This document shows positions 27,236-35,467 of a stretch of DNA of 64,000 nucleotides, in pieces. The stretch comes from Marinibaculum sp040216765 (GTDB lineage: Bacteria > Pseudomonadota > Alphaproteobacteria > Ferrovibrionales > Ferrovibrionaceae). Under the pieces are notes generated by a model that was not told the origin of the DNA, made no database searches, and saw only the letters and a list, made by a program, of their open reading frames with translations. The position numbers were made by a program, and so were the translations under genes. Each line of letters opens with the position of its first letter. Within the stretch, counting starts at the first letter, position 1. The DNA is taken from contig JAVJON010000010.1 of NCBI GenBank assembly GCA_040216765.1, positions 1-64,000 on the forward strand, given 5' to 3'.

Positions 27236-28036
27236 TCAGCCGCCCTGTGCTGCCGGGATCGCCAGGTGGATGCCGCATTCGGTCTTGCCCTGCCCCGCCC
27301 AGCGGCCGGAACGCGCATCGTCCGGGTCGCTGGCGCGGTCGGTGCAGGGCATGCAGCCGATCGACAAGTAGCCGTCGGCCTGCAGCGGGTGGCGCGGCAG
27401 GTCGTGCGCCGCGAAATAGCCGTCGATATCGACCTGGTTCCAGTTGGCCAGGGGGTTCACCTTTACCCGCCCGCCCTGGGTCTCCACCACCGCCAGGCGG
27501 CTGCGCTCCCCGCCATGGTAGCGCTTGCGACCGGTGATCCAGGTGTCGATGCCCGACAGGGCGCGCTGCAGCGGCAGCACCTTGCGGATATGGCAGCAGC
27601 GATCGGGCCGGCCGGCCCAGAGGGTGCCGTCCGGATCCTCCGCCTTCAGGTCGGCGGGATCGGGCGCGACGGACCGCACGTCAGTCAGCCCGAGCCGGCG
27701 CACCAGGTCGTCGCGGTAGCGCAGGGTCTCGCCGAACAGCTTGCCGGTATCCAGGAAGATCACCGGCAGTGTGGGGTCGATTTCCGAAACCATGTGCAGC
27801 AGGACCGCGGATTCCGCACCGAAGGAGGTGACCAGGGCGATACGGCCGGGGGCCGCCGCCTCGATCGCGTGGCGCAGGATCGCCTGCGGGTCGCGGCCGG
27901 CGACCCGGTCGGCCAGCCGCGCTGCGCGGGACTCCGCCCGCTCGCCACTGCGGCCCGGCGCCACGGACGCACCCGTGCCGGCCGCGTCAGTTGCTGCGGT
28001 GGGGGGTGTCGCGATGGCCGTCGATGTGGGGGACAT
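27236..28036 (-). CDS. cysH: Assimilatory adenylylsulfate (APS) reductase, iron-sulfur type
   Basis: A 266-residue CysH. After a ~35-residue Ala/Thr-rich leader, the PP-loop-like TSFGAESAVLLH appears near residue 70. It has the paired-cysteine motif RCCHIRK and CMPC, which bind a [4Fe-4S] cluster in APS reductases, plus the catalytic ECGIH near the C-terminus. E. coli-type PAPS reductases lack the first two motifs, so this enzyme should reduce APS directly to sulfite. ATG at 28036 with GAGG seven bases upstream. First gene of the sulfate operon. Confidence 0.9.
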   Translation of the reverse strand: MSPTSTAIATPPTAATDAAGTGASVAPGRSGERAESRAARLADRVAGRDPQAILRHAIEAAAPGRIALVTSFGAESAVLLHMVSEIDPTLPVIFLDTGKLFGETLRYRDDLVRRLGLTDVRSVAPDPADLKAEDPDGTLWAGRPDRCCHIRKVLPLQRALSGIDTWITGRKRYHGGERSRLAVVETQGGRVKVNPLANWNQVDIDGYFAAHDLPRHPLQADGYLSIGCMPCTDRASDPDDARSGRWAGQGKTECGIHLAIPAAQGG

Positions 28037-28051
28037 GGTGTCGCCTCAATT

Positions 28052-28077
28052 TCCGAACTCGTTTGGGAGAATTCGGA
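28052..28077. promoter_or_regulatory. Inverted repeat in the cysH leader
   Basis: TCCGAACTC (28052-28060) and GAATTCGGA (28069-28077) can pair, with one mismatch, around an 8-base loop, 16 bp upstream of the cysH start. The DNA just beyond (28080-28135) is unusually AT-rich for this genome and probably holds the cysH promoter. The repeat could be an operator or an mRNA hairpin. Confidence 0.45.
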
Positions 28078-28127
28078 TTCCACACCACGGTTTCAAATGA
28101 TCTTATTTCATACAATATAAACATGTA

Positions 28128-28538
28128 TTATTGGCTGTCCGAGGGAAGCTGCCCGGCCCAGCGTTCCGACCAGCTGTTCAGCGGTCCCAGGGCGCCGACC
28201 AGGTCGTGTCCGAGGGCGGTCAGCGCCCAGCCTTCGGGCGCCGGTTCCGCAAGGGTTGCGCCCTGCAGGTCGCGCAGCCGGGTCGCCAGCACGCTGGCCG
28301 ACATGCCGTCGCACCGCGCCTGCAGGTCGCGGAATCCGGTGGCGCCATGGGACAGTTCCCAGACGATGCGCAGGGTCCAGCGGCGGCCCAGCAGGTCCAG
28401 GGCCGCCATCAGCGGCCGGCCGGTGCGGCTGCCGCGCACGGGCCGGCCGGGAAGCGGGGTCGGGGGAGAGGCCGTTTCGGACGGGCCGCCGGCGCCGGCG
28501 GGGCTGCGCGTTCTGCTTGTCAGTTGGGCCTCCACCAT
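28128..28538 (-). CDS. HxlR family transcriptional regulator
   Basis: A 136-residue winged-helix regulator of the HxlR type: after a ~40-residue variable leader come ALDLLGRRWTLRIVWEL and the recognition region FRDLQARCDGMSASVLATRLRDL. The canonical N-terminal cysteine of redox-sensing HxlR proteins is absent from the segment before ALDLLGRRW, though one Cys lies in the DNA-binding helix region. It is downstream of the carboxymuconolactone-decarboxylase-like gene on the same strand and may regulate it through the two repeats at 29310 and 29341. Confidence 0.8.
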   Translation of the reverse strand: MVEAQLTSRTRSPAGAGGPSETASPPTPLPGRPVRGSRTGRPLMAALDLLGRRWTLRIVWELSHGATGFRDLQARCDGMSASVLATRLRDLQGATLAEPAPEGWALTALGHDLVGALGPLNSWSERWAGQLPSDSQ

Positions 28539-28667
28539 GGCGCGGGACGGTCCGGCGAAGGGCCGGTCGCGACCCTCGGCTCAGGGCCGTCCGGGGCGAT
28601 TGCGGTGCTTGTCAGAACAGCTTCGCATAGCGGCAGCCCGCCGCGGCAATGCCGTCGAGCGCTTCGC

Positions 28668-29294
28668 TCAGCCCGGTGCCGGCATCTCCGGCAGCGGGGC
28701 CCAGGATTCCGGCGCGATGCGGCTGGCCTTCACCACCTGGCTGATGGTCCGGTACCAGCCGGACAGGATCAGGATCTCCAGCTGGGCGGGAACGCTGAAC
28801 ACTGCCTGGACGGTCGGCCAGAGGGTGTCGGGAATGTCGCATTCCGCATGCAGGGCGTCGACCAGCCGCAGCAGCAGCGCCTCCTCCGGCGTCCAGCAGG
28901 ACGCCTCCGGCCCGTCGCTGCGGGTCGCCAGCAGCTCCGCTTCGCCGAGCCCGGCGCTGGAGGCGTAGCTCTGCACATGGACGGCCCATTCGTACATCGC
29001 GCCGCAAAGGGCCGTGACGCGCAGGATCACCAGCTCGCGCTGGCGCAGCGACAGCGCCGCCCGGCCGCCGCCATTGGTCAGGAACCAGCGGCCCAGCGGA
29101 TGCATCGCCTCGGCCAGGGGCAGATGCGCGGCGAAGACCCGGAACAGGGACAATGGCGGCACCGGGCTGCCCTTCGGCATGAAGTCCTGCAGCATCGCCG
29201 CTTCCGCCGCCGCATAGGGCGGTTCCAGGGGGGCGATTCCGGGCGGCAGGGTGGCGGTCGATGGAGTGCCGTGCGTGGCGGGGGAGGGAGGCAT
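28668..29294 (-). CDS. Carboxymuconolactone decarboxylase family protein
   Basis: A 208-residue CMD/AhpD-fold protein. The central helix segment LRQRELVILRVTALCGAMYEWAVHV is characteristic, but the second cysteine of the AhpD CxxC motif is replaced, so it belongs to the non-peroxidase CMD branch. GGAG lies six bases before the ATG at 29294. Two identical-architecture inverted repeats lie just upstream, so the gene is tightly regulated, plausibly by the HxlR gene that follows it. The reaction is unknown. Confidence 0.78.
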   Translation of the reverse strand: MPPSPATHGTPSTATLPPGIAPLEPPYAAAEAAMLQDFMPKGSPVPPLSLFRVFAAHLPLAEAMHPLGRWFLTNGGGRAALSLRQRELVILRVTALCGAMYEWAVHVQSYASSAGLGEAELLATRSDGPEASCWTPEEALLLRLVDALHAECDIPDTLWPTVQAVFSVPAQLEILILSGWYRTISQVVKASRIAPESWAPLPEMPAPG

Positions 29295-29309
29295 GTCCGA
29301 TCTCCGGTT

Positions 29310-29357
29310 GCTTCGAAAACAGAAGCATCATGCCTCCATCGCTTCGGAATTAGAAGC
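29310..29357. promoter_or_regulatory. Pair of GCTTC-N7-GAAGC operator-like repeats
   Basis: Two inverted repeats with the same half-sites and the same 7-bp spacer lie at 29310-29326 and 29341-29357, starting 31 bp apart, about three helical turns, so two dimers could bind the same face. They end 15 bp upstream of the carboxymuconolactone-decarboxylase-like gene. The HxlR protein encoded downstream is the best candidate ligand. Confidence 0.65.
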
Positions 29358-29378
29358 GAAAACGTACGAGCCCGGCCT

Positions 29379-29672
29379 TCAGCGCCCGCCATGCAGGGCG
29401 CGATAGACCTGCGCCAGATCGTCCTGACCGCGGTCCAGTGCTGTCAGCGGCCCATCCGCCTGCGGCTTGGGGGGCAGCGCGCCGGCGGCCGCCCGCCGGT
29501 CGGGGGCGTCCGGCGACAGGGCCGTCCAGGCATCCGCCATCGGCGACTGGCCGGTCAGGGCGGTCAGCACGGCCAGCAGGCAGGCCGCCACGAGCCCGAG
29601 GCCGGCCCGGCGCCAGGCCCGGCCCGGCTCCGGGCCCTCGCTCGAAGGATTTTCCGCGTTCTCGGCCTGCAT
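29379..29672 (-). CDS. Small single-pass membrane or exported protein, unknown
   Basis: A 97-residue hypothetical protein. After a charged N-terminus (MQAENAENPSSEGPEP) there is one hydrophobic segment (GLGLVAACLLAVLTALTG, about residues 25-42), then a Pro/Ala-rich tail. The ATG at 29672 was preferred over an upstream one because GGAGTTGGAGCG precedes it. It follows the ABC membrane-domain gene by about 96 bp. No family is recognised. Confidence 0.5.
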   Translation of the reverse strand: MQAENAENPSSEGPEPGRAWRRAGLGLVAACLLAVLTALTGQSPMADAWTALSPDAPDRRAAAGALPPKPQADGPLTALDRGQDDLAQVYRALHGGR

Positions 29673-29768
29673 CGCTCCAACTCCCCGCCGGGCCGGCATG
29701 CTCCGGCCGCCTCGGCGTTGCTGTTGAAGGATACGCTTGCCGTCATGCCCCGGATCACCCGGCGCCGG

Positions 29769-30818
29769 TCAAAGGTCCTGTTCCTTGCCCGGACCGGCCG
29801 TGCCACGGACCAGCCGGTACTGCACCCGCATCATCGACTGGCGGCGGTAGAAGTTCAGCAGGTCGCGGGCCGGGCTGGTCATGCGCTCGTAGCCGGACAT
29901 GAAGGCGACGATGGTGCCGACCTCGGTCTGCCCCTCGATCACCAGCCAGCCGCCCACCATCAGCACGCTCAGCGGCCCCAGATGGTTGATCAGGTTGTTG
30001 AACGCCTTCGCCGCGTACTTGGTCGCCGCGAAGTGCAGGCGCAGGTAGTAGATGCGCTCGATATGGCGCTCGGGATCGCCTTCGTCCCGGTTGCCATCCG
30101 CATCCCGGTCCCCACCGCCCTTCGCGTCGTCGTCGCGCCCTGCATCCCCGTTACCGCCGATGCCCAGGACCTGCTCGCCGAGGCGGCGCAGGACGGTGAT
30201 CTTGTTCTTCGACAGCCGGTTCAGGACCGGCTGGGTCAGCGCGACGACCAGCATGGCCGGCACCAGGAAGCCGATCGCGACGCCCGCGATCAGCGGCTGC
30301 ACGGCGAGCATGTAGGCCGCGACGCTGAGGATGATGCCGCCCTGCAGGAAGGGCAGGGCGATGCTCTCGGCGACGAAGCCGCCGACCTTCTCCGCCTCGG
30401 CGGAGAGGATCGCCTGCCGGGTCCCTTCGTCGACATCCGCATCGAGCCCCTTCTGGTCGGCGATCCGTTTGCGAAGGACCCGGGTGACCCCTTCGCCGAC
30501 CCGGTTGGAATAGGTGTTGCGGACATATTTCAGGGCGCCCTGGACGATGACGGCGCCGAGATAGATCCCGCCGAGCAGGAACAGCAGCCGCAGGTCGCCG
30601 CCCTCGATGGCGCCGTCCACGATGCGGCGCTGCAGTTCCAGCGGCACCAGGGTGAGCGGGAAGACCAGCAGGCTCAGCAGGCAGAGGCGCACCTGCTGCC
30701 GGGCGCTGACCTTCCAGACATAGCCGTAGAGGCTGTCCGGCATGGCGCGCAGCGGACGGTCCTGCACCGATGGCAGCGCCGCCCGGTAGGTGTCTGGCGG
30801 CAGGGAGGGCTGCGCCAT
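29769..30818 (-). CDS. ABC transporter transmembrane domain protein lacking an ATPase domain
   Basis: A 349-residue protein matching the six-helix exporter-type ABC transmembrane domain, with helices around VRLCLLSLLVFPLTLVPL, LLFLLGGIYLGAVIVQGAL, IILSVAAYMLAV and LSVLMVGGWLVIEG. The end, ARDLLNFYRRQSMMRVQYRLV, is exactly where a nucleotide-binding domain normally begins, but no Walker A, signature or Walker B motif follows. A charged Gly/Asp-rich insertion (about 215-245) sits in a cytoplasmic loop. It starts 8 bp after the aldo/keto reductase stop. Either the ATPase is encoded elsewhere or the gene has lost it. Confidence 0.75.
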   Translation of the reverse strand: MAQPSLPPDTYRAALPSVQDRPLRAMPDSLYGYVWKVSARQQVRLCLLSLLVFPLTLVPLELQRRIVDGAIEGGDLRLLFLLGGIYLGAVIVQGALKYVRNTYSNRVGEGVTRVLRKRIADQKGLDADVDEGTRQAILSAEAEKVGGFVAESIALPFLQGGIILSVAAYMLAVQPLIAGVAIGFLVPAMLVVALTQPVLNRLSKNKITVLRRLGEQVLGIGGNGDAGRDDDAKGGGDRDADGNRDEGDPERHIERIYYLRLHFAATKYAAKAFNNLINHLGPLSVLMVGGWLVIEGQTEVGTIVAFMSGYERMTSPARDLLNFYRRQSMMRVQYRLVRGTAGPGKEQDL

Positions 30819-30825
30819 GCCCGGC

Positions 30826-31881
30826 TCAGAGCCGGCGGACGGGCACCGGGGTCGGCACGGGGGGTGGGTTGCGGGCGCCGAAGACCTGCCACTGGTGCCA
30901 GTAGGGATAGGTCGGCATGGTCGCACTGGCGGTGTCCAGGCGCTCCATCTGGCTGGCGTCCAGGCTGAAATCGGCGGCGCCCAGATTGTCGCGCAGCTGG
31001 TCCTCGTTGCGCGCGCCGATCACCACCGTGGCGACCGTCGGCCGCTGCAGCAGCCAGTTCAGCGCGACCTGCGAGATGCTGCGGCCGGTCTCTCCGGCGA
31101 TATCCTCCAGCGCGTCGGTCACCGCATAGAGCCGGTCCTCCGGCACCTCCGGGCCGGTGCCGCCGAGGACGGAGACCCGGCTGCCCTCGGGCGCCACCTT
31201 GTTGCGGCCGACCTTGCCGGTCAGCAGGCCGCCGGCCAGCGGGCTCCAGACCACGGTGCCGACCTTCTGGTCGAGCGCCAGCGGCATCAGCTCCCATTCG
31301 AACTCGCGGCCCAGCAGCGAGTAATAGGCCTGGTGCGCGACATGGCGCGGCCAGCCATGACGGTCGGCGGCCGCGAGCGACTTCATCAGGTGCCAGCCGG
31401 AGAAGTTGGAGCAGCCGGTATAGGCGACCTTGCCTGCGCGGACGAGGTCGTCGAGCGCGCGCAGCACCTCTTCCACCGGGGTCAGGGCATCGAAGCCGTG
31501 CAGCTGCCAGAGGTCGATGCGGTCGGTCCCCAGCCGGCGCAGGCTCGCCTCGCAGGTGGCGACCAGGTGATGGCGCGACGAGCCGATATCGTTCGCACCC
31601 TCGCCCATCCGGAAGCTCGCCTTCGACGAGATCAGCAGCCGGTCGCGCCGGCCCTTGATCGCCTGGCCCAGGATCTCCTCCGCCAGGCCGCCGGAATAGA
31701 CGTCGGCGGTGTCGAACAGGTTGGCGCCTGCCTCCAGGCAGATGTCGATCATCCGGCTGGCTTCCGCCACGTCGGTCTGGCCCCAGGCGCGGAAGAACGC
31801 ATTGCCGCCGCCGAATGTCCCGGTCCCCAGGCTGAGCGCCGGCACCTTCAGGCCGGACCCGCCAAGCTGTCGATACTCCAT
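30826..31881 (-). CDS. Aldo/keto reductase
   Basis: A 351-residue NADPH-dependent aldo/keto reductase. The catalytic tetrad is visible: Asp and Tyr in FDTADVYSGG, Lys in ISSKASF and His in WQLHGFD; the cofactor-binding VIGARNEDQL is near the C-terminus. GGGAGGTATCGG precedes the ATG at 31881. Members reduce aldehydes and ketones of many kinds; the substrate cannot be predicted. It is probably in one transcript with the ABC membrane-domain gene. Confidence 0.88.
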   Translation of the reverse strand: MEYRQLGGSGLKVPALSLGTGTFGGGNAFFRAWGQTDVAEASRMIDICLEAGANLFDTADVYSGGLAEEILGQAIKGRRDRLLISSKASFRMGEGANDIGSSRHHLVATCEASLRRLGTDRIDLWQLHGFDALTPVEEVLRALDDLVRAGKVAYTGCSNFSGWHLMKSLAAADRHGWPRHVAHQAYYSLLGREFEWELMPLALDQKVGTVVWSPLAGGLLTGKVGRNKVAPEGSRVSVLGGTGPEVPEDRLYAVTDALEDIAGETGRSISQVALNWLLQRPTVATVVIGARNEDQLRDNLGAADFSLDASQMERLDTASATMPTYPYWHQWQVFGARNPPPVPTPVPVRRL

Positions 31882-31989
31882 CCGATACCTCCCTCTGTCG
31901 GCCGGCATCTTGCGTCGAAGCGGCGATGGGCGAAAGCTTGGGCGGTGCAGACCGGTCACGCGCGCCGGGCATGACAAGGGGGAGGGCAT

Positions 31990-32439
31990 ATGGCAAGGGG
32001 AGGGGGCATGGCTCTGCAGCCGGGGCAGCTGGTGCGGCGCTTCTATGACGAGGTCTGGAACCGCGCGGACGAAGCGGTCGCGCGCGAGATCCTGCACAGC
32101 GGCTTCCGTTTCCGTGCCTCCCTGGGGCCGGAGCGGGTCGGGCCGGAAGGGTTCATCGGCTATCTGCGGTCGGTCCATGCCGCGCTGCAGGGCTTCACCT
32201 GCATCGTCGAGGAACTGGTCGTCGAAGCGGATCGCGCGGCCGCCCGGATGACCTTCTTCGGCACCCATGCCGGCCGGTTCTTCGACGTCGCGCCGACCGG
32301 GCGCGAGATCCGCTGGTCCGGCGGCGCCTTCTTCCATACCGACGGCGCGCAGATCACGGCGCTGTGGGTGCTGGGCGATGTCGATGCCGTGAAGCGGCAG
32401 CTTGGCGCCGCCGCGGGCACCGGGTTCGCCCTGGACTAG
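31990..32439 (+). CDS. SnoaL-like / ester cyclase family protein
   Basis: A 149-residue protein with an NTF2-like fold signature: VRRFYDEVWNRADEAVAREILHSGF, then GPEGFIGYLRSVHAAL and FFGTHAGRFFDVAPTGREI with the WSGGAFFHTDG strand. SnoaL-like proteins are polyketide cyclases or general small-molecule binding or isomerising proteins. Two ATGs are possible (31990 and 32008), both behind GGGGAGGG; the first is reported. Divergent from the aldo/keto reductase. Confidence 0.75.
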   Translation: MARGGGMALQPGQLVRRFYDEVWNRADEAVAREILHSGFRFRASLGPERVGPEGFIGYLRSVHAALQGFTCIVEELVVEADRAAARMTFFGTHAGRFFDVAPTGREIRWSGGAFFHTDGAQITALWVLGDVDAVKRQLGAAAGTGFALD

Positions 32440-32465
32440 GGCGAAGACGAGATGCCTCGCCCGGC

Positions 32466-33149
32466 TCAGCCGGCCGTGCTGTTGGACAGCGGCAGCGCCT
32501 GCAGCTCCGCCAGCACGCCGGCCAGGTCGCGGACCTCGCCCCAGCCGACCCGGATCATCTCCAGTGCCGGGTCGTGCAGGTGCGGCAGGGTGGTGCCCAC
32601 CGCCTCGGCCACCACGATCGGCTTGAAGTCGCGGAAATTGGCATCCTTGGAGGTCGCGGCGACGCACTGGTTGGTGAGCACGCCGCAGAACAGCACGGTC
32701 TCCGCCTGCACCGCCCGCAGCACCCCTTCCAGGTTGGTGTTGTAGAAGGCGCTGAGCCGGGTCTTCTCAACATACCAGTCGCCGGGGGCCGCGCCGAGCC
32801 CCTCCAGCACCTCGTAGCCCCAGCTGCCCTGGCGCAGGCCGCCCTCCTTCAGGAACGGGCGCAGATGGTAGAAGACGCCGGCATCGCGGCCGTCGCGGAA
32901 GCCGTGCCGGGTCCAGATCACGGGGACCTGTCGTTCATGGGCCGCCGCCACCAGCGCGCGGATCGGCTCCACCGTCGCCTGCATATGGGCGATGTCCACG
33001 CCGGACGCGGCGTACCAGCCCTCCGCGTGCAGGAAGTCGTTCTGGGGATCGATCACCACCAGCGCCGTGCGCCCGGGAACGAGCGGCCATTGCACCGCCG
33101 CCCAGGGCGTGGTTCCGGGGATCGCCGCTTCTTCGCTGCCCTGCGACAT
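32466..33149 (-). CDS. Isochorismatase-fold cysteine hydrolase (second copy type)
   Basis: A 227-residue isochorismatase superfamily enzyme. Catalytic Asp34 is in VVIDPQNDF, Lys in YVEKTRLSAFYNT and Cys in CGVLTNQCVAATS. The extra N-terminal ~25 residues (with TPWAAVQWP) are shared with N-carbamoylsarcosine amidase or biuret hydrolase-like branches. AAAGGAACC precedes the ATG at 33149. It lies 53 bp downstream of the acyl-CoA synthetase gene on the same strand, and close to the divergent urease/amide cluster, so an amide or carbamoyl substrate is plausible but unproven. Confidence 0.82.
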   Translation of the reverse strand: MSQGSEEAAIPGTTPWAAVQWPLVPGRTALVVIDPQNDFLHAEGWYAASGVDIAHMQATVEPIRALVAAAHERQVPVIWTRHGFRDGRDAGVFYHLRPFLKEGGLRQGSWGYEVLEGLGAAPGDWYVEKTRLSAFYNTNLEGVLRAVQAETVLFCGVLTNQCVAATSKDANFRDFKPIVVAEAVGTTLPHLHDPALEMIRVGWGEVRDLAGVLAELQALPLSNSTAG

Positions 33150-33202
33150 CGTTGGTTCCTTTCGGTTGCGCCGGTGCATCCGGCGGGCAGGCAGGCGTGC
33201 TG

Positions 33203-34897
33203 CTAGGCGGTTGCCGCCTCCGTCAGGCCCAGCTCCTCCGACATCTGCTCGCGCATGATGAATTTCTGCGCCTTGCCGGTGACGGTCATCGGGAAGGCCT
33301 CGACCACCTTGACGTAGCGCGGGATCTTGTAGTGGGCGATCTGGCCGCGGCAGAAGTCGCGCACCTCCTCCTGGTCCAGGCGCTCGCCCGGCTTCACCAC
33401 CACCCAGGCGCAAAGCTCCTCGCCGTATTTCTCGTCGGGCACGCCGAAGCACTGCACGTCGGCGATCTTCGGGTGGCGGTAGAGATATTCCTCCACCTCG
33501 CGCGGATAGACGTTCTCGCCGCCGCGGATGATCATGTCCTTCACCCGGCCGACGATATTGCAATAGCCCTCCGCGTCGATCGTCCCCAGGTCGCCGGTAT
33601 GCATCCAGCCGTCGGAATCGATCGCCTCGGCCGTGCGCTCGGGATCCTCCCAATAGCCCTTCATCACCGAATAGCCGCGGGTGCAGAGCTCGCCCGGCTG
33701 CCCGACCGGCACGACATTGCCGTCGCCGTCGATCGCCTTCACCTCCAGGTGCGGGAAGATCCGGCCCACCGTGGAGACCCGGCGCTCCAGCGGGTCGGCG
33801 GTGGTCGACATGAAGGAGACCGGGCTGGTCTCGGTCATGCCATAGGCGATGGTGACCTCCGACATGTTCATCTCGGAGACCACGCGCTTCATCACCTCCA
33901 TCGGGCAGGGCGAGCCCGCCATGATGCCGGTGCGCAGGGTCGACAGGTCGAAGCTCTTGAAGTCGGGATGCGCCAGCTCCGCGATGAACATCGTCGGCAC
34001 GCCGTGCAGCGCGGTGCATTTCTCCTCCTGCACGGCGCGCAGCACGGAGCCCGGCTCGAAAGCCTCGTCGGGATAGACCATCGCGCTGCCGTGGGTGGTG
34101 CAGGCCAGGTTGCCCAGGACCATGCCGAAGCAGTGGTAGAGCGGCACCGGGATGCAGAGCCGGTCGTCCGGCCCCAGCTTCATGTATTCACCGATGAAAT
34201 GGCCGTTGTTCAGGATGTTGCGGTGGGTCAGGGTGGCACCCTTCGGCGCGCCGGTGGTGCCGGAGGTGAACTGGATGTTGATCGGGTCGTCGGGCTGCAG
34301 GCACTTCGCCAGCTTCTCCGCCTCCGCCCGGCCCGCGTCGGCGCCGGCAACCACATCGTCGAAGGCCAGCATGCCGGGTGCCGGGTCGGGGCCGAGCTGG
34401 ATCAGGATCTGCAGCGCGGGAAAGCGCGCGCTCTTCACCTTGCCCGGTGTGGCATCGGCCAGCTCCGGCACCAGGCCCTGCACCATCTCCACATAGTTGG
34501 AGGTCTTGAAGCGCGGGCTGAGGATCAGCGCCTTGCAGCCGACCTTGTTCAGCGCATAGTCGAGTTCGGAGATCCGGTAGGCCGGGTTGATGTTGACCAG
34601 CACCAGGCCGACCTTGGCAGTGGCGTACTGGGTCAGCACCCATTCGTAGCGGTTCGGCGACCAGATGCCGATGCGGTCGCCCTTGGTCAGCCCCAGCGCG
34701 ACCAGGGCCGCGGCCAGCTCGTCGGCCTTGGCGTTCATCTCCGCATAGGACCAGCGGACATCCTGGTGGCGCACCACCAGCGCGTCGCGATTGCCGTGCC
34801 GGGCCACGGTCTCCTCGAAGCCCTGGCCGATGGTCATGTCGAGAAGCGGCAGATCGGTGCGGCCCCGCACATGCGACTGGGTCAAAGCGGTCATCAT
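33203..34897 (-). CDS. AMP-dependent acyl-CoA synthetase (medium/long-chain fatty acid type)
   Basis: A 564-residue ANL-superfamily ligase that activates a carboxylic acid to its CoA thioester through an acyl-AMP. Motifs: FTSGTTGAPKGATLTH (ATP loop), IAYGMTETSP, TGDLG, GRVKDMIIRGGENVYP (hinge) and the catalytic Lys in TVTGKAQKF. GGGAGGGA precedes two adjacent ATGs; the second (34894) has the better spacing. It is divergent from ureE. Acyl chain preference is not readable. Confidence 0.88.
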   Translation of the reverse strand: MMTALTQSHVRGRTDLPLLDMTIGQGFEETVARHGNRDALVVRHQDVRWSYAEMNAKADELAAALVALGLTKGDRIGIWSPNRYEWVLTQYATAKVGLVLVNINPAYRISELDYALNKVGCKALILSPRFKTSNYVEMVQGLVPELADATPGKVKSARFPALQILIQLGPDPAPGMLAFDDVVAGADAGRAEAEKLAKCLQPDDPINIQFTSGTTGAPKGATLTHRNILNNGHFIGEYMKLGPDDRLCIPVPLYHCFGMVLGNLACTTHGSAMVYPDEAFEPGSVLRAVQEEKCTALHGVPTMFIAELAHPDFKSFDLSTLRTGIMAGSPCPMEVMKRVVSEMNMSEVTIAYGMTETSPVSFMSTTADPLERRVSTVGRIFPHLEVKAIDGDGNVVPVGQPGELCTRGYSVMKGYWEDPERTAEAIDSDGWMHTGDLGTIDAEGYCNIVGRVKDMIIRGGENVYPREVEEYLYRHPKIADVQCFGVPDEKYGEELCAWVVVKPGERLDQEEVRDFCRGQIAHYKIPRYVKVVEAFPMTVTGKAQKFIMREQMSEELGLTEAATA

Positions 34898-35020
34898 TCC
34901 CTCCCGGCGATACGCTGCGGTTTTGCCGGGATCTTATCGGGCGTCACCGCCTGCGCCAATCCGGGCCGACCGGCATCTTCCCTCTTGCTGCGGCGCAACG
35001 ATGGTGGAACGATCCGGGCC

Positions 35021-35467
35021 ATGCTGCAGCTCACGAAAATACTGGGATATGCCGCGGAGCCGGAACTGGCGGAGCGGCTGCATCATGTCGGCCATCATGG
35101 CGGCATCGAATACCTGCAGGTGCCGCCGCAGGATGTCGGGCGGCGGCGCCTGCGGATCACCGGCGACCGCGGCACCGACTGTGCCATCGCGCTGCCGCGC
35201 GACGCGCGGCTGGGCGACGGCGCGGTGCTGCTGCTGGAGCATGGCCGCGCGATCGTGGTGCGGCTGGGCGAGCAGGCCTGGCTGCGCTTCCGCCCCGCGG
35301 ACGCCACGGCGGCGGTCGAGCTGGGCTACAATGCCGGCAACCTGCACTGGAAGGTGAAGTTCGACGGCGCCGACCTGCTGGTCGCGCGCGACGGGCCGCC
35401 GGAGCTCTATACCGCACGGCTGCAGCCGCTGCTGGAGGGCGGCCGGGTCGCGGTGGTCGATGAGTGA
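35021..35467 (+). CDS. ureE: Urease accessory protein UreE, divergent
   Basis: A 148-residue UreE-type nickel chaperone. The N-terminal peptide-binding half (CAIALPRDARLGDGAVLL) is typical. In the C-terminal metal-binding half the family block YHLGNRH is YNAGNLHWKVKF, so one of the usual His residues is Asn, and the DHVL motif with the His-rich tail is missing. Nickel storage is therefore likely to be weak. It overlaps ureF by 8 bp and is the first gene of the urease operon, divergent from the acyl-CoA synthetase. Confidence 0.82.
   Translation: MLQLTKILGYAAEPELAERLHHVGHHGGIEYLQVPPQDVGRRRLRITGDRGTDCAIALPRDARLGDGAVLLLEHGRAIVVRLGEQAWLRFRPADATAAVELGYNAGNLHWKVKFDGADLLVARDGPPELYTARLQPLLEGGRVAVVDE

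Noticed and set aside
28612..29331. A longer minus-strand frame over the CMD-like gene
   Set aside because: Only the frame 28668-29294 encodes the CMD helix motif; the longer one is Ala/Gly/Arg-rich noise.
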